This document shows positions 34,801 through 43,398 of a stretch of DNA of 45,538 nt, one piece after another; the stretch's first letter is position 1; the number at the start of each line of letters is the position of its first letter. A program made the translations under genes and the position numbers. Origin of the DNA: CAINEC01 sp046303115 (GTDB taxonomy: Bacteria > Bacteroidota > Bacteroidia > AKYH767-A > OLB10); the NCBI GenBank assembly GCA_046303115.1, contig JBKCGZ010000146.1, forward strand, positions 1 through 45,538, in the 5' to 3' direction. The notes beneath the pieces are model-generated. The model saw only the letters and a program-made list of their open reading frames with translations. It was not told the origin of the DNA and did no database searches.

Positions 34801-36846
34801 TTTATTTATAAGCAAGGAATTACTGGATGGTCACAGGCCGATTATCCGCAGTTTCAGAAAGATGAACTGACAAATATTATTCGTCAAAATGCTACACGGT
34901 ATTTCGAATTTATTAATTCACAATATGCGCTTGCTATTACCCATTCAGGCACACGACCATCTTACGAAATTAACGGAGTGAATATCGACTATGGTGGATG
35001 TAATTATGCGCCTCAGATTGCTATTGCTGTATTAGATTCAATCGATTTTGAAAATCCATGGCAGACTGATTCGTGCATTCGTTATTTTGGGAATTATAAT
35101 TACTTTAATTGCACCACTCGAATTGGATGTAATCGTTATCGTCCGGATAAATTTTTCTTGTTTAATACTGCCTATCCTGCACAAACAGATAGCCTTGTGG
35201 ATATGATTTTAAATGATGTACCTAACGGAAATTATATTCTTAGCTGGACAGTTTTTGATGTACCATTTGATACGTTAACTGTATTAAAAAATGGCTTTGC
35301 TGCTTTAGGTTCTACGCAGTATGCGAGTCTTACTTCACAGGATAAATACATATTCTTTATGAAGAAAGGAGATCCTTCAACGGAGCTTTTTCAAAAGGGA
35401 ACATATCCAGTTGATGATTTACGGATAGACTATACGTTACAACGTGATTGGGACAAAGGATTTTATACATCTACGAATGTAGGGCCAGCAGCTTCATGGT
35501 CGTCGGTACATTGGGATTTTGCTTCTACCGAATCGAGTGCAACTCCTGATTCTGTATTGTTAAGTGTAATTGGGATTAATGCAGCTGGACAAGAATTTAC
35601 ATTGTTGTCGGGTGTACAACAGAATACCAAAGATTTTTCAATATCAAATATCGATGCTTCTATCTATCCATACTTAAAATTAAAGTTGTATGCACAAGAT
35701 GGAACAAACAGAACACCGCCACAACTTACTAAATGGCAAGTATATTACGATCCCGTTCCAGAAGGAACAATTAATCCAACGTATTTTACTTTCAATTCAG
35801 ATACAGTTCAAGAAGGACAAAATGTAAGTTTGAAAATTGCATTTGAAAATATCAGTACTGTTGATATGGATTCTTTGTTAGTTGATTATTATTTATACAA
35901 CCAGCAAAATGTCCGTTACGATTTAGCAACCATTCGTTTACCTCGTAATCTTCCTGCTGGTGATACCATCATGACAGGCATTACCTTTAACTCTCGTGAT
36001 TTAGTAGGTGCTAATACGCTATGGGTAGAAGTAAATCCTCGTAACGATCAACCTGAGCAGTACCATTTTAATAATCTAACAAGCATCCGTTTTAATGTTA
36101 ATCGCGATATAACAAATCCATTGTTGGATGTAACGTTTGATGGTTCTCATATTTTAAATGGCGATATTATTTCTGCAAAGCCTACTATTAACATTCAATT
36201 GCTGGATGAAAATAAATTCATTGCATTGAATGATACCAATAATTTTAGAGTGTCGATTACAGATCCTGATGGCTTTGTTCGTTTTGTGCCTTTTGAAGCA
36301 GCATCCAGTGCAAATACAGAACAACAATTATTACAATGGATTCCTGCAAGTCTTCCAAAGAATAGTTTCAATATAATTTATCAGCCTACATTATTAAAAG
36401 ATGGAATGTATACTTTAAACGTGCAGGCAACTGATGAGTCAGGAAATCAAAGTGGATTGAACGATTATAAAATACAATTTGAAGTTATTAATAAGAGTAC
36501 GATTACAGAAGTGATTAATTATCCGAATCCATTTAGTACTTCTACGCGTTTTGTCTTTACTCTAACAGGTAGTGAAGTACCCGATGACTTCCGCATTCGT
36601 ATTATGACAGTGAGTGGAAAAATTGTTAGAGAAATTAGTAGAGCAGAAATAGGGGATATCCATATCGGTAGAAACATCACTGATTTTGCATGGGATGGAA
36701 AAGATCAGTTTGGTGATCAGTTAGCAAATGGTGTTTACCTGTACAATGTCATCACTGGAATGAACGGGGCAGAAATTGAAAAGCGTGAAACTTCTGCGGA
36801 TCAATATTTCAAAAAGGGTTGGGGTAAAATGTATTTAATGAGATAA
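31819..36846 (+). CDS. porU: Giant C25-family protease, PorU/PorU2-like T9SS sortase
   Basis: A signal peptide (1-19, ending GFSQ) opens this 1675-residue protein. The gingipain-type C25 domain spans about 420-750. The His-Cys dyad is visible as H646 (TFYGHAAGT) and C676 (LAQSCYVGD), 30 residues apart. A CARDB-like Ig domain follows (about 790-890, ending VDAFNEVQELNESSNNF), then further beta-sandwich modules and a FlgD-Ig-like C-terminus (about 1560-1640, YPNPFS, WDGKDQFGDQLANGVYLY) that replaces a standard sorting domain. P. gingivalis PorU is about 1160 residues, so this is much longer and fits the PorU2 type. A 9-G tract sits in its catalytic domain. Confidence 0.85.
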   Translation: MKKFLLLLGFTFFVSYGFSQTYGNEWISFINGQPYSSQQYFRIGVWKDGVYRLTYNDLQNSSVPVNAWFSPDRYQLFHRGKEQFIRVLDNDQNGIFNNGDFIEFVGNKNDGAFDAQIYDAITSHPNPYQSLFNDTAAYYLTYNLNSTANRRMKIENDQNFSAYPTASLLKVTEVKTASQDYNIGDRDANSIADNSYTQGEGFYFNKVSFNQNASVDFTINKSNTSVNVPEVEMVQMGANALSHPYSVLVNGTTITSNAIYGYTLNKDVLPVSIFPTSGNLNVKLQPLADAANPFNANYMNLGYVKITYDRTTDFSGESFPGRYYLDQNNSKYVVNFSNVNSNNPLLYVVDNDTVHLVTINTTSGNFNVLIPAYNGKSNLLLMDNSQVFYSSGNVTIESVNKDPNPNTYARFTNYKQTGATSDFLIVSHRALWTGANAYATYRASKGYSPLLVDVNELYDQFAWGIRQHPQSIRSFADYMIDNASGYPKYLLFLGKGIMVPDARSGIGHSLNFVPTWGEPSSDQLFTAKLNANNFIPELATGRIAATSNDDITAYLNKLIEFESNQMQPPSLWMKNVLHFGGGTDLNEQNVLAAKLSAYAQVVQDTLFGGKVYTFLKNSSAPIQINQSQYLQSLIDSGSTMMTFYGHAAGTSFDISTDAPENYNNKGKYPLVLAQSCYVGDIFTTSKLLNERFVLTPDKAAIGFVAVPDKGIIEELDAYSTELHQQLFRLNYGKSVCESMNKTINTLMNANPGYKNVCMSMTMHGDPAINLNSYDLPDYSIDNSSIIFDPQLVTTELDSFNVKVAITNLGKNTSESMRMLVSRRMPDGVSKRDTIVIVPYISYIDTIVVKLPVDFREGPGLNTFEVTVDAFNEVQELNESSNNFASVTLQITSTDINPVFPSEFAIIPNDTVTLKATTANLFSNPKNYVFEIDTSAVFNSPVKLNTVISNVYGVVSWTVPQSLTDNQVYYWRVANDSIQNVDTAIANKFQWKYSSFIYKQGITGWSQADYPQFQKDELTNIIRQNATRYFEFINSQYALAITHSGTRPSYEINGVNIDYGGCNYAPQIAIAVLDSIDFENPWQTDSCIRYFGNYNYFNCTTRIGCNRYRPDKFFLFNTAYPAQTDSLVDMILNDVPNGNYILSWTVFDVPFDTLTVLKNGFAALGSTQYASLTSQDKYIFFMKKGDPSTELFQKGTYPVDDLRIDYTLQRDWDKGFYTSTNVGPAASWSSVHWDFASTESSATPDSVLLSVIGINAAGQEFTLLSGVQQNTKDFSISNIDASIYPYLKLKLYAQDGTNRTPPQLTKWQVYYDPVPEGTINPTYFTFNSDTVQEGQNVSLKIAFENISTVDMDSLLVDYYLYNQQNVRYDLATIRLPRNLPAGDTIMTGITFNSRDLVGANTLWVEVNPRNDQPEQYHFNNLTSIRFNVNRDITNPLLDVTFDGSHILNGDIISAKPTINIQLLDENKFIALNDTNNFRVSITDPDGFVRFVPFEAASSANTEQQLLQWIPASLPKNSFNIIYQPTLLKDGMYTLNVQATDESGNQSGLNDYKIQFEVINKSTITEVINYPNPFSTSTRFVFTLTGSEVPDDFRIRIMTVSGKIVREISRAEIGDIHIGRNITDFAWDGKDQFGDQLANGVYLYNVITGMNGAEIEKRETSADQYFKKGWGKMYLMR
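33556..33564 (+). repeat. G9 homopolymer tract inside the porU-like gene
   Basis: Nine consecutive G occupy three in-frame GGG codons (Gly580-582) upstream of the catalytic His. In an AT-rich genome where GGT/GGA dominate for Gly this run is conspicuous. Slippage by one base would truncate the protein. Confidence 0.9.
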
Positions 36847-36852
36847 TAAAAC

Positions 36853-37722
36853 ATGAAAAAATTATTTTTAGTTCTAAGCATTCTTGCAATTATTACTTCT
36901 TGTAAAAAAGAAGAGACACCAACGAGTGTTAATCCTTCTCCAAAATTGATTATTAAAATTGAAGTAGATTCAACATTAGCTCGCTTAGGAAATAATGGTT
37001 TGCCAGTTGCAATGCCAACAGGACATGCAGGACAAAATCCTTTGTTCTCAAAAATAGCTGCTCATTATTTAGAATTTAGTCAGAACGCCTACACCATGAT
37101 TGGCGCAGGTGATGTTTTGTATCATGCAGAAGAAACAACGCAAGGCGGTGCAACAGCCATTGATTTCTCTAAATCGAAATTGATTACACCAGGACAGACA
37201 TTTTTAGAATTGCCTCTATCAGATTTAGGTGTTGGTACTTACGATTATGCACGTATGTCGTTATCCTATCAAAATTATGACGTGCAATTTCATTTTGCTG
37301 GAATGCCATTTACTGGTCGTGTTGCAAGTTTTGTTGGATATAATACGTATGTCGGTAGTTATAAAATTAAGGATTCAACAGTTAATGTGAATGCTAATAA
37401 ATTGCAAGGATACTGGGGCGTTGAAACTATGTATAACGTAACCACTGGTCAAAGTCCTGCTGGTGCGACTACAGTTCCTAATCCGATTTTTAATACTTCG
37501 CCCATTCCTGCGGGCTCTTGTTTAGTAACAGGTCAATTTAATACACCATTAACTATTACGGGTTCAGAGACAAGTGATATTACAGTAATCATGAAGTTAT
37601 CCATCAACAAGAGTTTTGAATGGATAGATATTAATGGAAATGGGAAATGGGATGTAGATGTAGCAGGGGAAACAGTGGTTGATATGGGACTGAGAGGATT
37701 GTTTCCTACCCATAATCATTAG
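36853..37722 (+). CDS. Lipoprotein of unknown function
   Basis: A 289-residue lipoprotein with lipobox ending at C17 (IITSC), followed by KKEETPT. The body is beta-rich. The region LPLSDLGVGTYDYARMSLSYQNYDV and the later GYWGVET stretch are repeated in other Bacteroidota lipoproteins I cannot name. Near the C-terminus DINGNGKWDVD is a calcium-loop-like motif. It follows the porU-like gene by 6 nt, so it is likely co-transcribed and could be an accessory of that system. Confidence 0.75.
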   Translation: MKKLFLVLSILAIITSCKKEETPTSVNPSPKLIIKIEVDSTLARLGNNGLPVAMPTGHAGQNPLFSKIAAHYLEFSQNAYTMIGAGDVLYHAEETTQGGATAIDFSKSKLITPGQTFLELPLSDLGVGTYDYARMSLSYQNYDVQFHFAGMPFTGRVASFVGYNTYVGSYKIKDSTVNVNANKLQGYWGVETMYNVTTGQSPAGATTVPNPIFNTSPIPAGSCLVTGQFNTPLTITGSETSDITVIMKLSINKSFEWIDINGNGKWDVDVAGETVVDMGLRGLFPTHNH

Positions 37723-37740
37723 CAATCTCTTTGGGCAGCT

Positions 37741-37770
37741 TTTGTTCTTAATTAGTTTTGCCTATATTTG
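37741..37770 (+). promoter_or_regulatory. Bacteroidota promoter of the BNR protein gene
   Basis: TTTG at 37741-37744 and TATATTTG at 37763-37770 are separated by 18 nt, a textbook match. The leader to ATG 37798 would be about 20 nt. Confidence 0.75.
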
Positions 37771-37797
37771 AAATACTTAAAAGCCAAACTATACACA

Positions 37798-40700
37798 ATG
37801 ATTACTCGATTAAAAGCGCTGTTATTAGCTGCTGTGATTGCTGTACCGACAATTTCATTCGGTCAGGACTGGGTTACGAAAATGAATGACCCTAATGTGA
37901 ACTTTTTTGAAGTTCAAAATTCGTTTAATAAATATGCTGCAAAGAAAGATCGCGAAGTAGAACGCGAAAGAAAAAGAGCATCCAAAAGAAAAGGAGAGCC
38001 TCTTTCAGAAGAAGAGTCAGAGATTCCGGGATATTTCCAATACAAGCGTTGGGAACATTTTATGGCTCCTCGTGTTTCATCAACTGGTGAACGATTTGAT
38101 CCTGCAACTGCTTATCGCGAGATGGAGCGTTATAACCAACAACATGGAGTTTTTAATTCTGGTAATTGGACTATCCTAGGACCTGTTTCTGCAGTACCAT
38201 CAAATGGCGGTAATGCGGGCCGTTTGAATTGTGTACGATTTGATCCTAATAACAATAATATTATTTACGTTGGCTCTCCAGCTGGAGGTTTATGGAAATC
38301 TATAGATGGAGGTTTGACGTGGTCTACAAACACCGATCGCATTGCTCAAGTGATTGGATGTACTGATATCGCAATTGATCCAACCAACACGAATATCATG
38401 TACCTTGCAACAGGTGATGGTGATGCTGGTGATACTTATTCTGTAGGTGTTTTAAAATCGGTTGATGGTGGTGCTACATGGCAACCAACAGGATTATCAT
38501 ACTATATGGCAAACTATCGTCAAATAAGTAAAATCCTGATTGATCCAACAAATACGAATACGATTCTTGTTGCTACTTCTGCTGGTGTTTACAGAAGTAC
38601 AGATGCAGGAGTAACATTTACGGTGACACAAACAGGTTCATTTAAAGACATGGAATTTAAGCCAGGTGATCCAAACACGGTTTACGTTTGTGGCTCTGAG
38701 TTTTATAAATCTACTAATAACGGTGCTGCCTTTACGAAAATCACTGCAGGTTTACCAGTCGCTACAAATGTTAGTCGCATGGCAATTGCTGTTTCACCTG
38801 CAGACCCCTCTTATGTTTATATGATTGTAGGTTTGCCTCAGCCTAACTATGGTACTGAAGGATTTTATAAGTCATCAAATAGCGGTACAAGTTTTACAAA
38901 GCCATCAACACCTGCGTTAGGAAATCAGCAATGGTATGATTTAGCAATTGCAGTTTCTCCAACAAATATCAATGAAGTCATATTAGGTGGTCAAACAGAT
39001 TTCTTACGTTCAACGAATGGTGGAACATCATGGTCGCAAAATGGAGGAAATACCCACGTTGATTATCATGATATCGTTTTTACAAATAGCAATACTTACT
39101 ACATGTGTAACGATGGTGGCTTGTACAAAACCACAAATAGTGGTAGCTCGTGGACAGATCTTAGTGATGGATTACAAATTGCAGAAATGTATGGCTTAGG
39201 TCAATCAGCGAATAATGCGAATTTGATTATTCAAGGATGGCAGGATAACGGTACGAATAAATATACAGGTACTGGATGGACAAAAATTATGGGTGGTGAT
39301 GGAATGCTATGTTTCATCGATTATACGAATGATCAAAACATGTGGGCGGAATATTATAACGGCGCCTTTCAACGCTCAACTAATGGTGGAAATACATGGT
39401 CTTCGGCAACAAATGGGATTACTGAAGCAGGTGCATGGGTAACTCCGTGGATGCAAGATCCCGTTACTCCAACAACGTTATATTCTGGATTTGTAAATGT
39501 TTGGAAAAGTACAAACGGGGGTAGTTCATGGACAAAGATTAGTAACTTCTCTAATACAGCAACTGTAACACAGTTGGCAGTTTCTCCTGCAAATAATCAA
39601 GTAATCTGGGCTTGTAAGCCGGGTGGTTTATACAAGTCGAGTAATGGTGGTACAACATGGACAACTATTACATCAATGCCGAATGGTAACATTACATACA
39701 TTGCATGTAGTGCAACAGATCCTAATAAAGCATGGATTACTTATTCGGGCTTTACAAATTCTAGCAAAGTATTCCAAACTAACGATCAGGGAACTACGTG
39801 GATTAATTTATCTGCTTCTATTCCGAATATCCCTGTAAATTGTATCGTTTATCAAAATAATACTGCTGATGGATTATACATTGGAACGGATGTAGGTGTT
39901 TTCTTCAAAGATTCGACAATGAATGTTTGGCAGCCTTTCATCAATGGAATGCCAAATGTGATTGTATCTCAATTAGCCATTCATTATCCAACAGGTAAAA
40001 TAAGAGCTTCTACTTACGGAAGAGGATTATGGGAATCTGATTTATATGTTCCAGGAACTTATGCTCCAACAGCAGCATTTGGATCAAGCAAGAAAATTTC
40101 TTGTTCAGGTGCAGCCATCGATTTCGCAGATTATTCTGCAGGACAACCTACCTCATGGTCATGGTCTTTCCCTGGAGGAAATCCTGCAACCTCTACCTTG
40201 CAGAATCCTACAGTAGTGTATAATACTCCGGGCACCTATTCGGCAACGTTAGTATCTACCAACGCTAACGGTACCGATTCAGTTACTTATTCCAACTTTA
40301 TCAATATAGCTACGAGTATCGCTCCAGATCCTCAAACTACAGGTGGTGTTCGATGTGGACCAGGTCCAATTGCATTATCGGCTACAGGATCAGGTAATGG
40401 AACATTACGTTGGTGGGATGCCCCAGGTGGTGGAAATGTTCTTGCAACAGGTAATAATTATAATCCTACAATCAATGGTACAACTACTTATTATGTAGAT
40501 GAAGATTTTCCTCCAGGATTAGTAGATTATGTGGGTGAAGTAGGTAACGGATTTGGTGCTGGAAGTTTCTTTACAGCAAATGATATTCGTGGTTTGTATT
40601 TCGATGTAATCAATCCTGTAATTTTAAATTCAGTAGATGTTTATGCAAATACTTCAGGCTTCAGAACAATTGAAATTTTAGATGCTCAGGGAAATACCTA

Positions 40701-41265
40701 TGCAGATACAACAATCAATATCCCTGCAAGTGGTGCTAACACAACTACTGTGAATGTGAACTTTAAACTTTATCCAGGAACGAATTATTTTATTAAGTGT
40801 CGTGGATTAGTTGATTTGTATCGTAACTCAGCTGGTGCTGTTTATCCTTACAACAGTGCGTCTATCAATATCACAGGAAGTAATGCAGGTTCTCCTGGTT
40901 ATTATTATTTCTTCTATAACTGGACGTATACTGATATTTATTGCAATACGGGACGTACTGCTTGTACTGCTTTAGATTCTTGTGCTGCTGTAGGCTTATC
41001 AGATGTTTCTGTTGATCAATCAATGCAGGTGTATCCTAATCCAACTAACGGCTTATTTGAATTAAGCTTTAATGCTGCAGTTGCTCAGAATTATAAAGTA
41101 ACAGTTTTAAATACACTTGGCGAAGTTGTTTACGAATATCAGTTAGCTGATTTTGCAGGTGAACATAAGCGTATGATTGATTTATCAACGTTAAGCAAAG
41201 GTGTTTACGTGATAAACGTTACTGGACTAACGAAAAATGTGATGCGAAAAATTACGGTTTACTAA
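37798..41265 (+). CDS. Secreted BNR/sortilin-like beta-propeller with PKD domain and T9SS sorting domain
   Basis: The signal peptide (ending ISFGQ) is followed by a charged segment (REVERERKRASKRKG) and about eleven BNR-type units with the S-x-D/N-G-G-x-T-W pattern (KSIDGGLTW, KSTNGGSSW, KSSNGGTTW), forming one or two beta-propellers (about 110-760). A PKD-like domain follows (about 765-850, PTSWSWSFPGGNP). A further beta module with RWWDAPGGGNVLATG, and a type A T9SS sorting domain at the end (VYPNPTNGLFELSF, LSKGVYVINVTG), complete it. I start at ATG 37798: the upstream TTG at 37768 lies inside the -7 box. Glycan binding or hydrolysis is possible; no catalytic acid can be assigned. Confidence 0.88.
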   Translation: MITRLKALLLAAVIAVPTISFGQDWVTKMNDPNVNFFEVQNSFNKYAAKKDREVERERKRASKRKGEPLSEEESEIPGYFQYKRWEHFMAPRVSSTGERFDPATAYREMERYNQQHGVFNSGNWTILGPVSAVPSNGGNAGRLNCVRFDPNNNNIIYVGSPAGGLWKSIDGGLTWSTNTDRIAQVIGCTDIAIDPTNTNIMYLATGDGDAGDTYSVGVLKSVDGGATWQPTGLSYYMANYRQISKILIDPTNTNTILVATSAGVYRSTDAGVTFTVTQTGSFKDMEFKPGDPNTVYVCGSEFYKSTNNGAAFTKITAGLPVATNVSRMAIAVSPADPSYVYMIVGLPQPNYGTEGFYKSSNSGTSFTKPSTPALGNQQWYDLAIAVSPTNINEVILGGQTDFLRSTNGGTSWSQNGGNTHVDYHDIVFTNSNTYYMCNDGGLYKTTNSGSSWTDLSDGLQIAEMYGLGQSANNANLIIQGWQDNGTNKYTGTGWTKIMGGDGMLCFIDYTNDQNMWAEYYNGAFQRSTNGGNTWSSATNGITEAGAWVTPWMQDPVTPTTLYSGFVNVWKSTNGGSSWTKISNFSNTATVTQLAVSPANNQVIWACKPGGLYKSSNGGTTWTTITSMPNGNITYIACSATDPNKAWITYSGFTNSSKVFQTNDQGTTWINLSASIPNIPVNCIVYQNNTADGLYIGTDVGVFFKDSTMNVWQPFINGMPNVIVSQLAIHYPTGKIRASTYGRGLWESDLYVPGTYAPTAAFGSSKKISCSGAAIDFADYSAGQPTSWSWSFPGGNPATSTLQNPTVVYNTPGTYSATLVSTNANGTDSVTYSNFINIATSIAPDPQTTGGVRCGPGPIALSATGSGNGTLRWWDAPGGGNVLATGNNYNPTINGTTTYYVDEDFPPGLVDYVGEVGNGFGAGSFFTANDIRGLYFDVINPVILNSVDVYANTSGFRTIEILDAQGNTYADTTINIPASGANTTTVNVNFKLYPGTNYFIKCRGLVDLYRNSAGAVYPYNSASINITGSNAGSPGYYYFFYNWTYTDIYCNTGRTACTALDSCAAVGLSDVSVDQSMQVYPNPTNGLFELSFNAAVAQNYKVTVLNTLGEVVYEYQLADFAGEHKRMIDLSTLSKGVYVINVTGLTKNVMRKITVY

Positions 41266-41275
41266 AATTAGTAAT

Positions 41276-41318
41276 CCAAAAAAAACGGGATGTAGTATTC
41301 ACTGCATCCCGTTTTTGT
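41276..41318. terminator. Terminator between the BNR gene and pepO
   Basis: AAAAACGGGATG at 41281-41292 pairs with CATCCCGTTTTT at 41305-41316. It is flanked by A and T runs and lies between convergent genes. Confidence 0.88.
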
Positions 41319-41333
41319 TTTAAAAAGTTTTTA

Positions 41334-43376
41334 TTACCAGATTTTTACTCGTTTGTCTGCTGGTACAAACATTTTATTTGTAGGCTTTACATTAAATGCT
41401 TCATAAAATTCTGGAATATTCATCATTGGTCCTTGTACGCGCAAGAAGTTAGGAGAGTGAACATCGGTCATGATGCGAAGCGCCATTACCTCATCGCGAT
41501 AATGTCCAACCCAACTTAAAGCATAACCCATAAAATAACGTTGAACAGGTGTAAGGCCGTTAATCACTTTACCCGACTTATACTGCTCTGTTTTCTTGAA
41601 TGCCTCTAATCCGATAACAACACCACCTAAGTCAGCAATGTTTTCACCTTGCGTTGCTTCTCCATTCACATGCAAACTATCTAACACTTTGAAGTTGTTA
41701 AATTGATCAATGATTTTTTGCGCTCTGTTTTTAAATTCTTTTTCGTCGTTAACTGTCCACCACGATTTCAAATTTCCTTTTTCATCAAACTGTCTTCCTT
41801 GATCATCAAATCCGTGCGTTACCTCGTGACCGATAGTAGACGCACCTGCATAGCCGTAAATGATTGCATCATCCGCTAATGAATCAGGTAATCCAGGGAT
41901 AATGAAAATAGCTGCAGGTAAAACGATTTCGTTGTTAGAAGGGTTGTAATATGCATTGTACGTTTGAGGAGTCATATCCCACTCTGTACGATCTACTGGC
42001 TTGCCTAATTTAGAAATCTGGTATTCATGCGCCCAGATATGACTATTCATAACATTCGTTACGTATGCATCTCTGCTGATTGATAGTGAAGAATAATCTT
42101 TCCACTTATCTGGATAGCCACATTTAACAGTAATTGAATTTAATTTGTTGATTGCTTTCTCTTTTGTTTCTGCGCTCATCCAATCTAATCCTTTAATGCG
42201 GTCACGGTATGCATTTATTATGTTGGTAGTTAAATCCTGATAACGCTTTTTTACTGATGGCGAAACATAGTTCTTTACATATAGTTGTCCTAGCAAATCT
42301 CCCATGCATGATTCTTCTTCATCCAATACTCGCTTGTATCGCTCACGCTGTGCTTTTACTCCGTTAAGAATTTTCCCATTAAAGTTAAATGCTTCTTGTT
42401 CGAACGCTTTACCGCAATAATCTCCATATGCATTAATCAAACACCAGTTGAAATACGCTTTCCAATCTTCGATAGATACGGACTTGATAGAGGCTTCCAT
42501 TTGTTTTAAAAACTCTGGCTGGCCTACAATAGCGGTATCTACTTTTTGCATTTTCATTCCTGAAAACAGCGTGCTCCAGTTAATAGAAGGTGTTAATTTA
42601 TTTAATTCAGACACTGCTTTCTTATTGTAGTTTGCATATGGATCTCGAAGGTCTTCTAACTTACGTGAAGCCTTTGCGAATGAAAGTTCAAGGTTCCATA
42701 CTTTATTCATGTTAGTAGTTGCCGTGGTCGAATCTTGCCCCATCAATTTAAACATGTTTACGATATGCTTCTTGTATTCTTCGCGAATGTTCTTTGTACG
42801 AGCATCGTTATTGAAGTAATAATCTCTGTCGGGTAAACCAATTCCTCCCTGACCTATATGCAAGTTCACTTGCTCACTGTTCATCTCATCTTGATAAACG
42901 TAAGCACTGAAGAAAGGAGATGCGCCATACACCTGCATACGAGCTACTATAGCGAGTACATCTTCTTTTGTTTTGATAGCATTAATCGCATCGATTTCAG
43001 ATTTTAAAGGCTTGATACCATTCTTATCAATACTAACGGTGTCCATACCCGTAAAGTAGAAATCGCCAATTTTTTGTTCGATACTTCCTTTTGCAGCTTC
43101 CGCTTTTCCTGCTGCTTCGCTGATTGTTTTAGTACGATTGTAAGTTTCATTCATAACCATCGTCCAGATGCCAAATCCTTTTTCAGAGGCAGGGATAGGA
43201 TTCTTTTTAATCCAGCCACCACAAGCATATCCGAAGAAATCATCAGCAGGATTAATGGTAGTGTCCATGTTTTCTACCAGCACATCTGCTTGCTTTTCTG
43301 TTGTTGCCGACTTTTGATTACAAGCCACAAATCCAACAGAAAGAAATAATGCTCCAATGAGCAATTGCTTTTTCAT
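41334..43376 (-). CDS. pepO: M13-family zinc metallopeptidase (neprilysin/PepO), lipoprotein
   Basis: A 680-residue peptidase with a lipobox ending at C19 (GFVAC), so it is membrane-anchored in the periplasm or outer membrane. The zinc motif HEVTH lies at about residues 514-518 (GHEVTHGFDDQG). The third ligand region ENIADLGG follows about 60 residues later. NAYYNPSNNEIVLPAAI is the substrate-binding stretch, and the chain ends with the family VKIW. It degrades short peptides in characterised members. Full length and standard. Confidence 0.95.
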   Translation of the reverse strand: MKKQLLIGALFLSVGFVACNQKSATTEKQADVLVENMDTTINPADDFFGYACGGWIKKNPIPASEKGFGIWTMVMNETYNRTKTISEAAGKAEAAKGSIEQKIGDFYFTGMDTVSIDKNGIKPLKSEIDAINAIKTKEDVLAIVARMQVYGASPFFSAYVYQDEMNSEQVNLHIGQGGIGLPDRDYYFNNDARTKNIREEYKKHIVNMFKLMGQDSTTATTNMNKVWNLELSFAKASRKLEDLRDPYANYNKKAVSELNKLTPSINWSTLFSGMKMQKVDTAIVGQPEFLKQMEASIKSVSIEDWKAYFNWCLINAYGDYCGKAFEQEAFNFNGKILNGVKAQRERYKRVLDEEESCMGDLLGQLYVKNYVSPSVKKRYQDLTTNIINAYRDRIKGLDWMSAETKEKAINKLNSITVKCGYPDKWKDYSSLSISRDAYVTNVMNSHIWAHEYQISKLGKPVDRTEWDMTPQTYNAYYNPSNNEIVLPAAIFIIPGLPDSLADDAIIYGYAGASTIGHEVTHGFDDQGRQFDEKGNLKSWWTVNDEKEFKNRAQKIIDQFNNFKVLDSLHVNGEATQGENIADLGGVVIGLEAFKKTEQYKSGKVINGLTPVQRYFMGYALSWVGHYRDEVMALRIMTDVHSPNFLRVQGPMMNIPEFYEAFNVKPTNKMFVPADKRVKIW

Positions 43377-43398
43377 ATTGCGTAAATTTTTATCGAAA

